This document shows positions 9,950-20,713 of a DNA stretch of 64,000 nt, piece after piece (within the stretch, counting starts at the first letter, position 1; the number at the start of each line of letters is the position of its first letter). This DNA comes from Ianthella basta (taxonomy: Eukaryota; Porifera; Demospongiae; Verongiida; Ianthellidae). The notes beneath the pieces are model-generated. The model was not told the DNA's origin. It saw only the letters and a list, made by a program, of their open reading frames with translations, and ran no database searches. Position numbers and translations under genes: made by a program. Where the stretch lies: contig OZ025883.1 in assembly GCA_964019415.1 (NCBI GenBank), positions 2,394,086 to 2,458,085 of the forward strand. The letters are read 5' to 3'.

Positions 9950-10529
9950 TCTTCCCGAGGCCTTCTTGTCTGCGGATGTGGACAATAATATGAAATACAT
10001 ACCCTGTCTATTATTATGTATTGTGAATAACTCATAATTTGGTATTAGGTCTTAGTTCCAGTGGAAGCTATTCATTAGAACACATGTCAGTGTAGTCTCC
10101 TGTTTAAGTGTTGCATGTCCTCAAGTGTGTGTGTAGGTGTGTGCATGGTGAGCTCCTGTGTGGTCTGTCATGTGACAAGACACTGTTCTAGCTACATGCA
10201 TGGCAAGGACTGGGTAGTCTCCTGTTCTAGTACTGCCCTGCATATTATAATATGACTTAGTCACTGAATGGCTTTGGTCACCTTGAGTGCATGCTTTTAG
10301 AACACGTAACTGTTTGCAGTGCTAGTAAGACATACAGTTAATTGTTAAAGGAGGTGTAGACCTGTCTACTGTCAGTAGTAATCTGGTGTTAGTAAGTAAG
10401 TTGGGGGGTAGGGGAGGGGTTGCTGTGTAAGAATGGGTCCCAGGGTTGAAGGTTGGGGAAGAAGAGATGATAGTGTATTGAGTGCATGAGTTAGTAGATC
10501 TAGAGTTGGTCAGTGTCTGAATTAGTGTG

Positions 10530-10564
<35 letters not shown>

Positions 10565-11373
10565 ATGATTTCTCTGACACTGATGGCTACAGGTATGTCT
10601 GTGTGTCAGTGTCAGAGTCTGATCTCACACCTTACAAGTGACTCTATACATAGCAGATGAAGTCCTTGTACTTACAATGGCTTCAGGTGACATTTATGAC
10701 TGTACATCATACATGCCTTGGGCACTTTCACTGGTAGACAGCTAGATTGCTGCTGCCCCACAGCTGGGAAGACAAACTGCATAGGTAATAGCTAGTCTGC
10801 AATAACAAGCTCATGGTCTGGTAATTATGTAGATGTGTTTCGTCATTGTTTGTTTGTTACCTGTTGGCACTCAACTTAGTGACTAGCATGTTATATTGTG
10901 TGTGAGTGGATATAGGCAATTCTGGGTTGTGGGGTTCTGGTAGTAGAAGGGAACCAGTTTAAGCATGTCACACAATTGTATTTAGCTATACTTGCACTTG
11001 TTCAGACTGCAAGATGGTTTGGCCCTAGCTGAGATGGCCTCCTTCACTTGCAATTGCAAAGCATAGCAAGACCATCACTCAACTAGTTCAAACCTGACAG
11101 CACACACAGGTGACCCCATGCATGCTCCTGTTTCCGGTATGGGCACAGGGGACAACTTACAAAGGTGCTCATTCTCTCATATCAAGGCTTCCCCACCTGC
11201 TGGCATGCAGGGCTTCTGGTCAGCTCAAAGAAGACAACAGAATTCCATACCTTTCAAGGAAGGTGGCAATTGGTGGGGAGGAGAATGATTGGAGGTGAGG
11301 GTGAGTGTGGGGTGATCAGTGAGGGGGTGGGACCTTGTGATGGAAGGTGGCTACATACTTCTGTATTTTGTTT

Positions 11374-11414
<41 letters not shown>

Positions 11415-11768
11415 ATGTGTGTGTGTGTGCATGCGCGCGCGCGCGTGTGTGTGTGTGTGTGTGTGTGTGGGTGTGTGTGTGGGTGTGTGTTTTACAATTC
11501 TGAAGTCATGATTTGAAAGAGAGTCAACAATGTCTCTTGCATGCTATTCACATACTATCCCTTCATGGTTATCACATATGGTGTGCAGTGTGTACATCTG
11601 TACATGTGTATGTATGTGTGTTCAATGAGCAGCATGCACTGTCATGCTGTCTTATGTGCAGTGTGTAGGTGCTCTGTAGTGCAGTGTCATCACTGCAGTC
11701 ACTTGATTGTCCTCTTCTGTAGCTGTCTCTTGCAATACTGAAACTTCCCTTGATCTGGAGCAAGATGT

Positions 11769-11845
<77 letters not shown>

Positions 11846-11910
11846 ATATGCATGCGTCTGTGTGCCTCCAGTGCCAGCCTTTTCCCTACTATATATACAA
11901 ACTTTCATTA
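9950..11910. other. Spacer without recognised genes, with GT repeats
   Basis: No gene is seen across nearly 2 kb. It contains GT microsatellites at about 10528-10563, 11374-11488 (with a CGCGCG interruption) and 11768-11844. Open frames here arise from the repeats. Confidence 0.6.
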
Positions 11911-12206
11911 GAGACTACCAGGGATGGAAGAAGTTTATTTTGAAGATTGAGTATAGGCTCATGTTGCAGGTGAGGGGGTGTGAAGTGGGAGGGGCAAGGG
12001 ATGGAAGGAGTGTTATTTGGTAACTTCTCTCTATGTGTGTGATCGACTGCTGCAGCATCGACTCTGTATGTGTGCACACACCCTCACCCCATCCTGTCCT
12101 GCCCACCTTCAGATGTTGACTGACTAGCTACGGCCATTTGTCTCTGCTGCAGATAGTGGAGGTGTTTGAGCACACACTGGAGAGCACTCAGGATGAACTC
12201 CAGTAG
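11911..12206 (+). pseudogene. mTOR kinase-domain exon fragments
   Basis: Two pieces. The first (about 11911-11969) reads RDYQGWKKFILKIEYRLMLQ up to a GTGAGG donor, matching IRDYREKKKILLNIEHRIMLR of the mTOR kinase domain. The second (12153-12206, after a CTGCTGCAG acceptor) reads IVEVFEHTLESTQDELQ and then TAG, matching the next segment, QKVEVFEHA. They are adjacent in normal mTOR order, but the rest of the kinase is missing. A sister of the second piece is at 54480-54533. Confidence 0.7.
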
Positions 12207-12279
12207 TTACAACATCTTTGTACAATGTGTACAGTCTCTGCTGTATACATGCATGCTGATTCATGTGCACCGGTGACGA

Positions 12280-12287
12280 TGACGTCA
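12280..12287. promoter_or_regulatory. CRE-type palindrome TGACGTCA, gene A
   Basis: A perfect TGACGTCA lies upstream of the first leader exon of gene A. The same palindrome occurs at the matching place in B, D and E. The motif is the binding site of CREB/ATF and related bZIP factors. Confidence 0.6.
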
Positions 12288-12329
12288 TTTACAAGCGTGG
12301 GAGGCGGGTAAATTGTCGTGTTCGTCTTT

Positions 12330-13054
12330 CGTGCTAGTTTAATAGTACTGGAGTCCGACTGGAGTAAGAATCTTAGTAGTGTTTGTTTGAGTCGTTGTCT
12401 ACCGGCCGGGCAGCCCTGAGCCTGCCAGGCGGCTTAGTGGAGGAACGGGGGGTAAGTCCTTTTGCAAATGGTTTGTGTGGAGTGGCTTGTTTGCTGTTTA
12501 GCTATAGGAAGAGTTCAATTGTGCAAATCTAGCTACAGTTCACTAGCTAGCTAATGGAGGTCAAGTAGTTAGCTAAGTCCCGTAATTTCTAGTGGCTTCA
12601 ACTGCTTATTTAGCTACAAAATTTTCCCTATCTTTCACGAAGGTCACCCTCTCTCCACCGCCTCTTAATAGTGTCCGGCCACTGACTGCCCAGTCTTAAC
12701 AGCTGACAGCTGCAGCAGCCTCGCTCGAAGTTTGCACTGCCGGCGCTGTTCACCGCTTCCACCGTATCAGCAGCGCCGTCCAGCCGAACACCTCAACACT
12801 CCTCCCTCCTTAACGCCTCGCCTCTCCGCGACCACCAAACCCAATTCATACCTCTACGGCTCAGTCTCGCGCCAGTAGCCCTCCGCATCCAACTGACTCC
12901 TCGACGCATTCGCTCCTCCAACACTTGCCGTTTCTCCAACACCCCGTCCATTAGCACCGTCTGGTTTCTACCCGTTCACCGTCCTGCTCAACGCCTCTAC
13001 ACTCCTCCCTCCCTCCTTACTGCCTCGCCTCCACCACCGTGAAGAGAATTGGAG
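12330..13054 (+). other. 5' leader of gene A
   Basis: The first leader exon ends at 12451 before GTAAGT; its start is not defined. The second begins at 12643 after TTTCACGAAG and runs directly into the coding exon without the intron that B, C and E have at this place. It is pyrimidine-rich with repeated words (CTCCTCCCTCC, GCCTCGCCTC) and contains no ATG before the coding start. The first exon matches that of gene E (54.7-54.8 kb) better than those of B, C and D, which form a second type. Confidence 0.6.
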
Positions 13055-15395
13055 ATGGCTCAATTTCTGAGAGAAGTGGAGATGGCTTTTTCTCAGAGAG
13101 AATTGGATCAGATGGCTCTTATTCATCCTTGTTATAAGGGTGACTTGTTCACAGTAAGGCGGCTAATTAAAGAGGGCCATAATGTGAACACCAGAGATGA
13201 GGATGGCAACACACCTTTAATACAGGCAGCTTGGAGAGGTCATGACCAAGTGGTGGAGGAGCTCATTAGAGAAGGTGCTCATGTGAATATTAAGGACAAT
13301 GGTCGACGAAATGCCCTTTACTGGGCCAGTTTGCTTGATCACAGTAGTATTGTGCAAACACTGTGTGCAGCTGGTGCAGATACCAATGTACAAGATCATT
13401 ATGGATGGACCCCTTTGATATGTGCAGCTTGGAGGGGTAGGGATGAGATAGTGTGCGAGCTGATTAGAGCAGGTGCTAGTGTGAATGTTGTCACTAGCCG
13501 TATACGTACATGGAAGGGGGAGTTACCTACTGGCTCAACAGCCCTGCATTATGCTGCTGAGTATGATAGAATTAAATGCTGGATTCTCCTCGTGGAGGCT
13601 GGAGCAGATATGACAATCAGGAACAAGGAATGCAAAACTCCTCTGGACCTTGCATTTGGTGACTTCCAACAAACTGTTCAACAGGCACAGTCTTCCTCTA
13701 CCAAGCGCATTGTAGCAGTAATTGGCAATGCTGAGCATGGCAAGAGTACACTGATAGCAGCTTTGCAGGCCGAGGGCAAAAGCATCTTCAAGAAGGTCGT
13801 CAACTGGTTTGCACAAGTGCAGGACATCAGCCAACGCACAGCTGGAATTGAAGCAGTTGAATTCTCCAGTCATAAGTATGGACAGACATTGTTCTATGAC
13901 TTTGCTGGTCAGGCTGATTACCATGGCCCTCATCAGTCCTTCTTGGAGGCCATGCTGAGCAAGCCAGGAGCGTCTGTGACCCTTTTACTTCTGGTGAAGG
14001 TAACTGATGAGGATGACGTAATCATACAACATATCACTCGTTGGCTACAACCTCTTGCTCTTACGTCAGCCCCATCCACTCCACAAGTGATCCTTGTTGG
14101 CAGTTTCCTTGACCGAGTAAAGTCCAAAGAGGAAGCAGCCGGGAAGCTGTTACGATGTAGTCAGTCAGTGCAGGAGGAGTTACCTTTCGACATCCAAGGT
14201 CCCTGTCTCCTGGACTGCCGCAAGCCTGAATCTGAGGGTATCAATCAGATTTGCGCCTTCTTTCAGGAGATTCAGCCTCTTCAGTTCAACTCTGATATTC
14301 TCTCATACAATCTCCGGTGGGTCCTAATACTATTGCAGGAAGCATTCTCTGTTCCGGCCATCACACTCCACACCTTCCAGTCATGGCTATTGAAAAATGC
14401 TGGGCTGCTCTCCATGAACTTCCCTGCAGCGGTGGAGGTGTGTTGTGACCTAACAGCAATTGGTCACGCCCTCTTTCTCCCCAACCGGCTGGACCCCTTC
14501 CAAAGTTGGCTTGTCTTGGACCTCCAAGCTGTTCTCCACAATGTGTATGGCACCTTGTTCAGTGGGTCCCGGGGCAAGGTCAACCAGTTTGGTCTCCTCC
14601 ACTGCAGTCAGCTGGTTGAGCTGTTTCCTGAATTGAATCCAACAATGATCCAAGAAGTCCTTATCAGCCTTGATTTCTGCATCCAGGTTGATTCAAAGTT
14701 GCTACGAGGCGATCTTGTGAAGCTAACTGCCGGTACTGAAGGAGAAGGATGGCTGTACTTCCCTGCTCTGGTGTCAGCCCAACCTCCTGAGCTCTTCCCA
14801 AAGGATACCAACCCACACCGCCTCCAGTGGGTGTGCTGGCAACTGAGGACAGAGGAGAAGCACCTCATCTCTGCACATCTCCTCCAATCCATTATCCTCC
14901 ATCTTGCATCCAATCATGTGTTCGCCCACGAGTTAGCCAGTGTCAGAGAACATTGCTGCAGCGTTTGGATGAATGGCCTTTCCTGGAGGTCCACCAAAGG
15001 CGTTGACATAGCTGTCCACGTAAGTGACTGCAGTGTGGTCCAGGTTGTAGGACACAGCAAGGCAGCACCAGAGAAACTTCTCCGATACATGTCAACCATT
15101 GTCCGAGATGTTATCAAGATGACCACCCAGCTGTCACCAAAGCTGAAGGCCACATCCTACATCGTCCACCCATATACACCTGCTATGTTGGAGGACACCA
15201 AAGCCCCTCCCCTTGACTCCTTGTATCCTGTTTCAAGTATTGTACATTGCATCAGTAATGGAGACGACCACGTTCTATCCCGCCAACAAGTTGGCCATCT
15301 TCCCAACCAGATGAGTCTCACTGAGTTGTTTGGAGGCTGGTGTCCTTCTCTGTCAGTTGTACAAGACATGGGCTTTCAGAAGGAGCCACAGAGGG
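13055..15395 (+). CDS. Gene A large exon: ankyrin repeats, Roc GTPase, COR
   Basis: Uninterrupted exon of 780 codons plus one base. Ankyrin repeats occupy about residues 24-200 (for example DGNTPLIQAAWRGHDQVVEE, GWTPLICAAWRGRDEIVCEL). A Roc GTPase follows: P-loop GNAEHGKST at 224-232, switch region QRTAGIE, DFAGQADYH at 282-290 (G3), and VGSFLD at 348-353 where G4 would be. A COR domain (about 405-700) includes AIGHALFLPN, WLVLDLQAVLHNVYGTLFSG, ELFPELNPTMIQEVLISLDF and GWLYFPALVSAQPP. ROCO proteins are nucleotide-dependent switches, dimerising through COR; ankyrin repeats would sense a ligand or partner. The start is taken at ATG 13055; in-frame ATGs at 13082 and 13112 are alternatives, and the sister genes start near the equivalent of 13112. 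The exon ends in phase 1 before GTGAGT. Confidence 0.88.
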
Positions 15396-15558
15396 GTGAG
15401 TGTGTGTTTCCTCTCCCTGTTTGATGAAAGCCATTCCTTCAGTGTACCACCTTATTGTACTCTCATATACATGTAATGGCCACCCATTCAACTAGTATGA
15501 TGTGGTGTTAACTAGCCTAAAAGTTGGACACTTGCTTCCTCCTCCTTTGTACCTGCAG

Positions 15559-17603
15559 CTCCACTCTCTTCAGACCTGCCCTCATTATTCAGCTCCCAAA
15601 ATAGAGCTACCACTGCTGACAAGGGACTCTCCCCAGAGATGGAGGCACTGACTACAGCACAGCAAGGTATGCTCCATGCAGTGTGACTACACACGAGTGC
15701 ACCTCACAGTGTACCGAGTGTGGGAGGTGTGTCCCTACTGTCTCTGATGGAGTCTCATTCAATCCACTAACCCCAAGTGTCATGTGGTGACCCCTTAGTG
15801 CACAGAGGAGGTTTAGTGTGTGGCTGTATGCAGTGACATTCAGATTTTGTGCTAATGTTAATTGGAGAATGGGGAATCCCCTTCTGCCGCCCTAATATGT
15901 TATCAGATTTGTGTATCATGTGTCTTCCCTTTCCATGAAGCTGTACAAGTCCTCAATCACTTTCGGGGCCAGTTCATTGAGGAAATGGATGCTAATGCTA
16001 TCGTCCTGGAACTTCTACACAACAATATCATTGATAGAGGGGATGAGAGGAGGATCGCAATGACCCTTGACCCAACACAGCAGAATCAGTTTCTTCATTT
16101 GATATTGAAGGAGAAGTGCACTGAGGATGCCTTTGAGACCGTCTGTGACATCATCATTGCAGTAAAGGGCAACCCAAAGATGAAAGCGTTGGGTGAATCT
16201 ATGAAGAGGAGACTGGAGACCGGTGGGTACATGTGTGTGTGTGTGGGGGGGGGGGGGGGGGCAACACTGTGTGTGGTTGCATGTGGTTGTACCTGTGTAT
16301 GGGAGCGTTGTATGCAGTGTGCATGGATTAATTGTGTGTTGCTGAAGAATTTAGCCAATCACTGCTCTGTTCTGCTTTTATTGCCTTGCAGCTCTACTCT
16401 CTTCAGACCTGCCCTCAGTATCATTGTCATCCAGCTCCAAAAGTGAAGCGACCACTGTTGACAACGGACCCTCCCCAGAGATGGAGGCACTGACAACAAC
16501 ACAGCAAGGTATGTTCCATGCAGTGTCACTACACTTGCCGCGGACTGCACCTAACAGTGTACCGAGTGTGGGAGGTGTGTCCCTACTGTCTCCGATGGAG
16601 TCTCATGCAATCCACTAACCCCAAGTGTCATGTGGTGACCCCTTAGTGCACAGAAGAAGCTTAGTGTGTGACTCAGTTACCCTCTGATAATCGGATTTTG
16701 TGCTAATGCTAATTGGGGAATGGGGAATTCCCCTCTTCAACTCCCTAGCATGTTATCAGGTTTATGTACCATGTGTCTTCCCTTTCCATGAAGCTGTACA
16801 AGTTCTCAATGACTTTCGGGACCAGTTCATTGAGGAAATGGATGCTAACGCTGTCGTCCTGGAACTCTTTCATGGAGGCTTTAACAGTGAGGGTGATAAG
16901 AACAAGCTGACACAGTTTGATGAACCAAGGCAATGTAACCAGTTCCTCCACTGGACTTTGGTACAAAAGTGTACTAAGGAGTCCTTCGAGGCTGTCTGCA
17001 GCATCATCACTGCAGTAAAGGGCAACCCAAAGATGACAGTGTTGGGCAAATCAATGAAGAGTAGACTGGAGAAAGGTGGGTAAGGTGTGTGTATGTGAGG
17101 GTGAGTGTTGCAGGAGGTGTGTGTGACTGCATGGACAGTATGTACATGTATGGGTGAGTAGGTGGGAGTCTGTGTATAGTGTGCATTTGTGTGTATGTGT
17201 ACATGTGTAAGTGAATGATTGATGGATGCCCCACTTCACTGTTGCTATTTGATCATGACCCACTCTTCATGTGCAGTTCCACTCGCTTCAGACCAGCCCC
17301 TAATACTGCCATCCTCCAGCTCCCAATGTGGAGCTATCACTGCTGACAAGGGACTCTCCCCAGAGATGGTGGCACTGACTACAACACAGCAAGGTATGCA
17401 CCATGCAGTGTGACTACACACTAGTCCACCTCACAGTGTACTGAGTGAGGGAGGCGTGTCCCTACTGTCTCTGTGAGATCCCACTAACCATAGCATACAA
17501 GAGAGTGGTTCATAACACCTACTCTGGTCTCATCCCACCTACAGATGGACATGCCCTCTTGAACGTGGACTCCGTCCCCACCTCACAAGCCAGGAAGCCG
17601 TGA
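15559..17603 (+). CDS. Gene A 3' exons: linker, CARD-I, linker, CARD-II, linker, short tail
   Basis: Six exons, all phase 1: linker 15559-15666, CARD 15941-16222, linker 16392-16508, CARD 16794-17075, linker 17277-17393, last exon 17545-17603. Joined to 13055-15395 they stay open and give 1,101 residues. The linkers are Ser/Thr/Pro-rich (SSDLPS...ATTADKG.SPEMEALTT). The CARD exons are each 94 codons. The first is type I (LLHNNIIDRGDERRI, QQNQFLHLILKEKCTEDAFE), the second type II (LFHGGFNSEGDKNKL, CNQFLHWTLVQKCTKESFEA). The last exon reads DGHALLNVDSVPTSQARKP: the Death domain found here in D and E is deleted in frame, and the stop aligns with theirs. CARD domains recruit caspases or adaptors by homotypic binding, so A is probably a sensor coupled to CARD signalling. 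Confidence 0.78.
16244..16260. repeat. Poly-G run in a gene A intron
   Basis: A run of about 16 G bases follows a GTGTGTG stretch just after the CARD-I donor. Its length in the assembly should be treated with caution. Confidence 0.8.
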
Positions 17604-17886
17604 ACTTTGACCCTAGTACATGATAACTCACAGTACATTGCATATACATACATGCATATGGCAGTAGTATAGATTGCGTATATAGTGTTCCTTGTATCAT
17701 AGATAGTAAAGACCACCTTTTTTACCATCTATGCTTGTATTGACGTGCACGTGGCACGTGATCAGTTGATTAGTGAGATATTGCGCAACTCAGAACTTTG
17801 CGGATGGCGGACAGCTCGATCGAGCAAACTATAGTAAGAAGAAGAGCAATGTTAATTATTGTTGAAGCTTCAGAGTCAACGTCGTT

Positions 17887-18400
17887 ATGGAGAGGAGCCG
17901 GATCCTGAGATGTAAGCAATGAGTAAGTAAGGGCACTTGCCGGCCATATGCATTTCGATAGTCGCGCACCTTTTAACAGCTTGCTTGCCCGCCCTTCATC
18001 TGCATGGTCTTCGTCAGCCAAGGATGACCTGGCCGAGCTACAGCGCCGGTTCCGTATATATTACAGAGGAGCTAGGGTCGAAAGAGCTACACAGGCAAAG
18101 CACAAAACAGCCTAAGGAAGCAAACGCACGCAGTACTTGACTTGGCATTGTGGCTAACATTGGAACCTTAATGTGTAGCTAGTGTGATGCTGACACTGTG
18201 CATGTGGGCCATGACTGAGATGTTGGAAGCAGAGAAGCAAGATCTCAAGTAGAACCTCAGCCTGGCAGGGAGTCGTCAGAATGAGTTGAAGGATCGCAGA
18301 GTAGTCTGAGGAACTGATTGAGCGTCGGCTGGACTATGAGCAACTGATTGCCAAGGAGCAGCATGCCATCAGTGAACTGGAGAGGAGGATCAGAGAGAAA
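17887..18400 (+). pseudogene. Broken ODAD1/CCDC114-like 5' fragment, copy 2
   Basis: The same layout as 7853-8400, placed just after gene A: a short first exon before GTAAGTAAG, then KDDLAELQRRFRI after a CGTCAG acceptor, then MLEAEKQDLK, NLSLAGSRQNELKDRR and AKEQHAISELERRIREK in different frames. Changes unique to this copy include a 4-base TATA duplication and several stops. It is more decayed than copy 1, and both were duplicated with the gene unit. Confidence 0.45.
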
Positions 18401-18535
18401 TAGTGACAGATCAGCCAGCAGTGCAAGGACAAGGGAGGATGAGGGGCTTAGCTGCTAGAGTGGAGTGGGCGGGGACTGACCAGTGCAGTGTCTGTCCATG
18501 GGGAAGCTAAGCCAGTGATGGTGATGGACCTTTTC

Positions 18536-18682
18536 CTCTCTCATCCCATCCCCTCTCCTCCCCTCCCCTCTCCCTCCCCTTCCACTTCCCTCCCCCTCCC
18601 CCTCTTTCCCTCCCCTCCCCTCTCCTCTCCTCCCCTCCCCTCCCCTCTCCTCTTCTCTCCTCCCCTCCCTTCCCCTCTCTGG
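18536..18682. repeat. CCCCTCTCCT low-complexity tract
   Basis: About 145 bases of near-pure C/T. Open frames over it are composition artefacts. Confidence 0.9.
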
Positions 18683-19365
18683 GGACCAGTGGGGTGGAGA
18701 TTTGGGTGAGGGGACCAGAGTGTGGTGGATGTTTGTATTAAGAGATTAAGATGGCCGCCTACTCCAGTTAATGCCTATTTACCAATATGTAGCTGCAAGT
18801 CTGTAGGAAGCATTTAGAATGTGGTGCAGCCAGCTGAAATCATCTGTGGTATCACAGGTCATGATATCGATGGTGCTGATACGAAAGAGATTTTGAGCTT
18901 TTGCTGCATCAGCCATTTTCCAGAGGTGAGGCTGAGTACCGTGTAAGCTGTAATTTTTGTTTTTGAAATTTTTTCGAATCACTTGAAAGGGTCATTTGCA
19001 ATTTTGTTTTCAAGAATGGTCACCTAATTTTTTGTATTGGTATCATATGCAGTGTATTTAAATACTAGGAGTATTAAGCTCGAAATATTCACGAGAATAT
19101 ATTTTTCGAGAATGCCAACTGCCTCGCAACATGTGTGAAAATAAAAGTCTTGCAGCAATTAGATCGTACACTGTGCAAGGCTTCTCTGCATAGTTGTACA
19201 ATGAAATGATGGCGGAATAAGGAGTGTGTTGAGTGTGAGGTAGAATCAAGCTATTGTCTGTACACTGTAGTGTTCAATTCTTTAAATGTCACTCAAGCAT
19301 AGCATATCATCTTGTATATGTAGTGTATGTATTGGGTAAATGTTGAGCTCATCATCAGTCGCCTC
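18683..19365. other. Spacer, no gene recognised
   Basis: AT-rich sequence with a close sister at 48460-49111 and 49354-49400. Bases 19273-19295 are the empty counterpart of the insertion site of the foldback element at 49112-49342. Confidence 0.5.
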
Positions 19366-19368
19366 GAT

Positions 19369-19480
19369 CTGTGGGAATGTTCTATGATGAGTGAGTACAT
19401 GCAGATGATCCCAGAGGACAATGTTGAGTGGTGTTCTACCGGTCAGTGACAGCAGTGAAGGGAGAGGTACCTGCTGGCTG
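19369..19480 (+). pseudogene. mTOR FAT fragment
   Basis: Across two frames it reads MMSEYMQMIPEDNVEW and then FYRSVTAVKGEVPAG, matching SMEEYTCMIPRDTHDGAFYR of the mTOR FAT domain. A frame change separates the parts. Sisters are at 38790-38880 and 50041-50165. Confidence 0.6.
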
Positions 19481-19559
19481 GGTGAGGGGAGGGGGTAATC
19501 AATTAATCAATTGGTACAGCTTTTCTCCTCAGTGGGAGGTCACCCTAAACACAGTAATA

Positions 19560-20130
19560 TAGTTATTTAATGGCTAGAAATAAGCACAGTTCTGCATTAA
19601 TCATACTTGGTCTTCCATTAATTTTTGCTATCGCTTCATTAAGCACTTCAACATTTCTTTCTTGTCCTCCTCATTTTCAGCCACTAGCACCAGATCATCA
19701 CCAAAACAACAGAAATTGTACCCTACTCCCTTCTAACTGCACTCCACCCTGGAAACTCTCCCATGCCTCTCTCACTGTGTTGTCCATCACTAGGTTGAAC
19801 AGTCATAGTGACATCGTACACTCCTGTCTCACACCCCCGCTACACCAAACCACTCTGAGTTCTTCCCCTATACCCATGCACATGCTACACTTTGTAAGTA
19901 CAGTGACTTCACTGCTTCCTTCAGCCTCCCTCTGACGCCAGACCTCTCTAAAACCTGCCATAGCAGCTCTCTGTCAAAGCTTTCTCTAAGTCCACACATA
20001 CAATCATCATCACTCTATTCTTCTCAGTTGTCTTCTCCCCCATTGGCCTTACAGTGAAAATCTGGTCAATACAGCTTCTCTTCTTCCAAAATGCACCGTG
20101 CTCTTCTAGCACTTTCTGCTCAGTGTTGGC
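19560..20130 (-). mobile_element. Non-LTR retrotransposon reverse-transcriptase fragment, copy 1
   Basis: The minus strand reads CIDQIFTVRPMGEKTTEKNR and then IVCVDLEKALTES, a reverse-transcriptase core around the first catalytic aspartate. The region holding the FADD box is broken here. The sister at 50215-51245 is longer. This copy ends abruptly at about 20128, where the sequence joins spacer found at 51712 in the other copy, so about 0.85 kb has been deleted. Confidence 0.75.
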
Positions 20131-20250
20131 TCTTACCCCCCACAATGCCATACATTCACCTAGTAATACATTATGTGAACTGTACATGTTTGGTTTACAC
20201 TACACACACTCTATTGTATGTGTTGTCTGTCTCCACTACTCCCTCTGCAG

Positions 20251-20410
20251 TGAGCTGTTCAATGTGTCCTTTGTCTCCTGCTGGATGGCGCTGGGGATGG
20301 CTCAGAAGAAGGACTTGGTGGGCAATCTGAAGCTGGTTCTCTCTGTCCCCAACATCCCTGAGATCACACCGACACTCCTCAACCTTGCAGAGTTTATGAA
20401 ACACTCCAAG
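20251..20410 (+). pseudogene. mTOR FAT exon fragment
   Basis: After CTCTGCAG the frame reads [40 protein letters not shown] and [13 protein letters not shown]. It matches mTOR around FVSCWTEL and [15 protein letters not shown]. The exon itself is open, but its neighbours are broken. Confidence 0.85.
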
Positions 20411-20579
20411 GTGGCTTCTGTAAGCTGGGCTCTTACTGAGTGTGCTCTTATTGGGTGTGCTCTTATTTATTGGGTGTGCTCTTATCGTGTTGGCTTTGGT
20501 GTGCTTTAACTATAGGCAGTGGGCCTATATTAGTACCGTTACTATAGAACATGTCCACTGATTGTAGCCCCTCCCCCAG

Positions 20580-20713
20580 GGTGACCTGACACTGAACCCT
20601 GCCCTCCTGGGGGAGTGTCCCTAGAACTACCGAGCATATGCCAAGGCCCTCCACTACAAGGAACTGGAGTTCCACAAGGGACCCAGCAGCAAGATTGTGG
20701 AGTCCCTCATCAG
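20580..20713 (+). pseudogene. mTOR FAT exon fragment with stop
   Basis: Reads DLTLNPALLGECP, TAG, then NYRAYAKALHYKELEFHKGP and SSKIVESLIR before GTGAGA. It matches CRAYAKALHYKELEFQKGP of mTOR. The preceding ELF... exon (20251-20410) is in the normal order and distance. The in-frame TAG makes the pair non-functional. Confidence 0.85.

Noticed and set aside
13724-13920. NACHT or other NLR-type ATPase
   Set aside because: The GNAEHGKST and DFAGQ pair followed by COR-like sequence fits a Roc GTPase; Walker B and other NACHT motifs are absent.
13535-15369. Antisense frames of 60-130 residues inside the large exons of all five genes
   Set aside because: They mirror the conserved coding strand, recur at the same offsets in each paralog, and lack recognisable domains.
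15941-16222. DED or pyrin domain
   Set aside because: Helix pattern and length fit CARD better; no RxDL motif is seen. A profile search would settle it.
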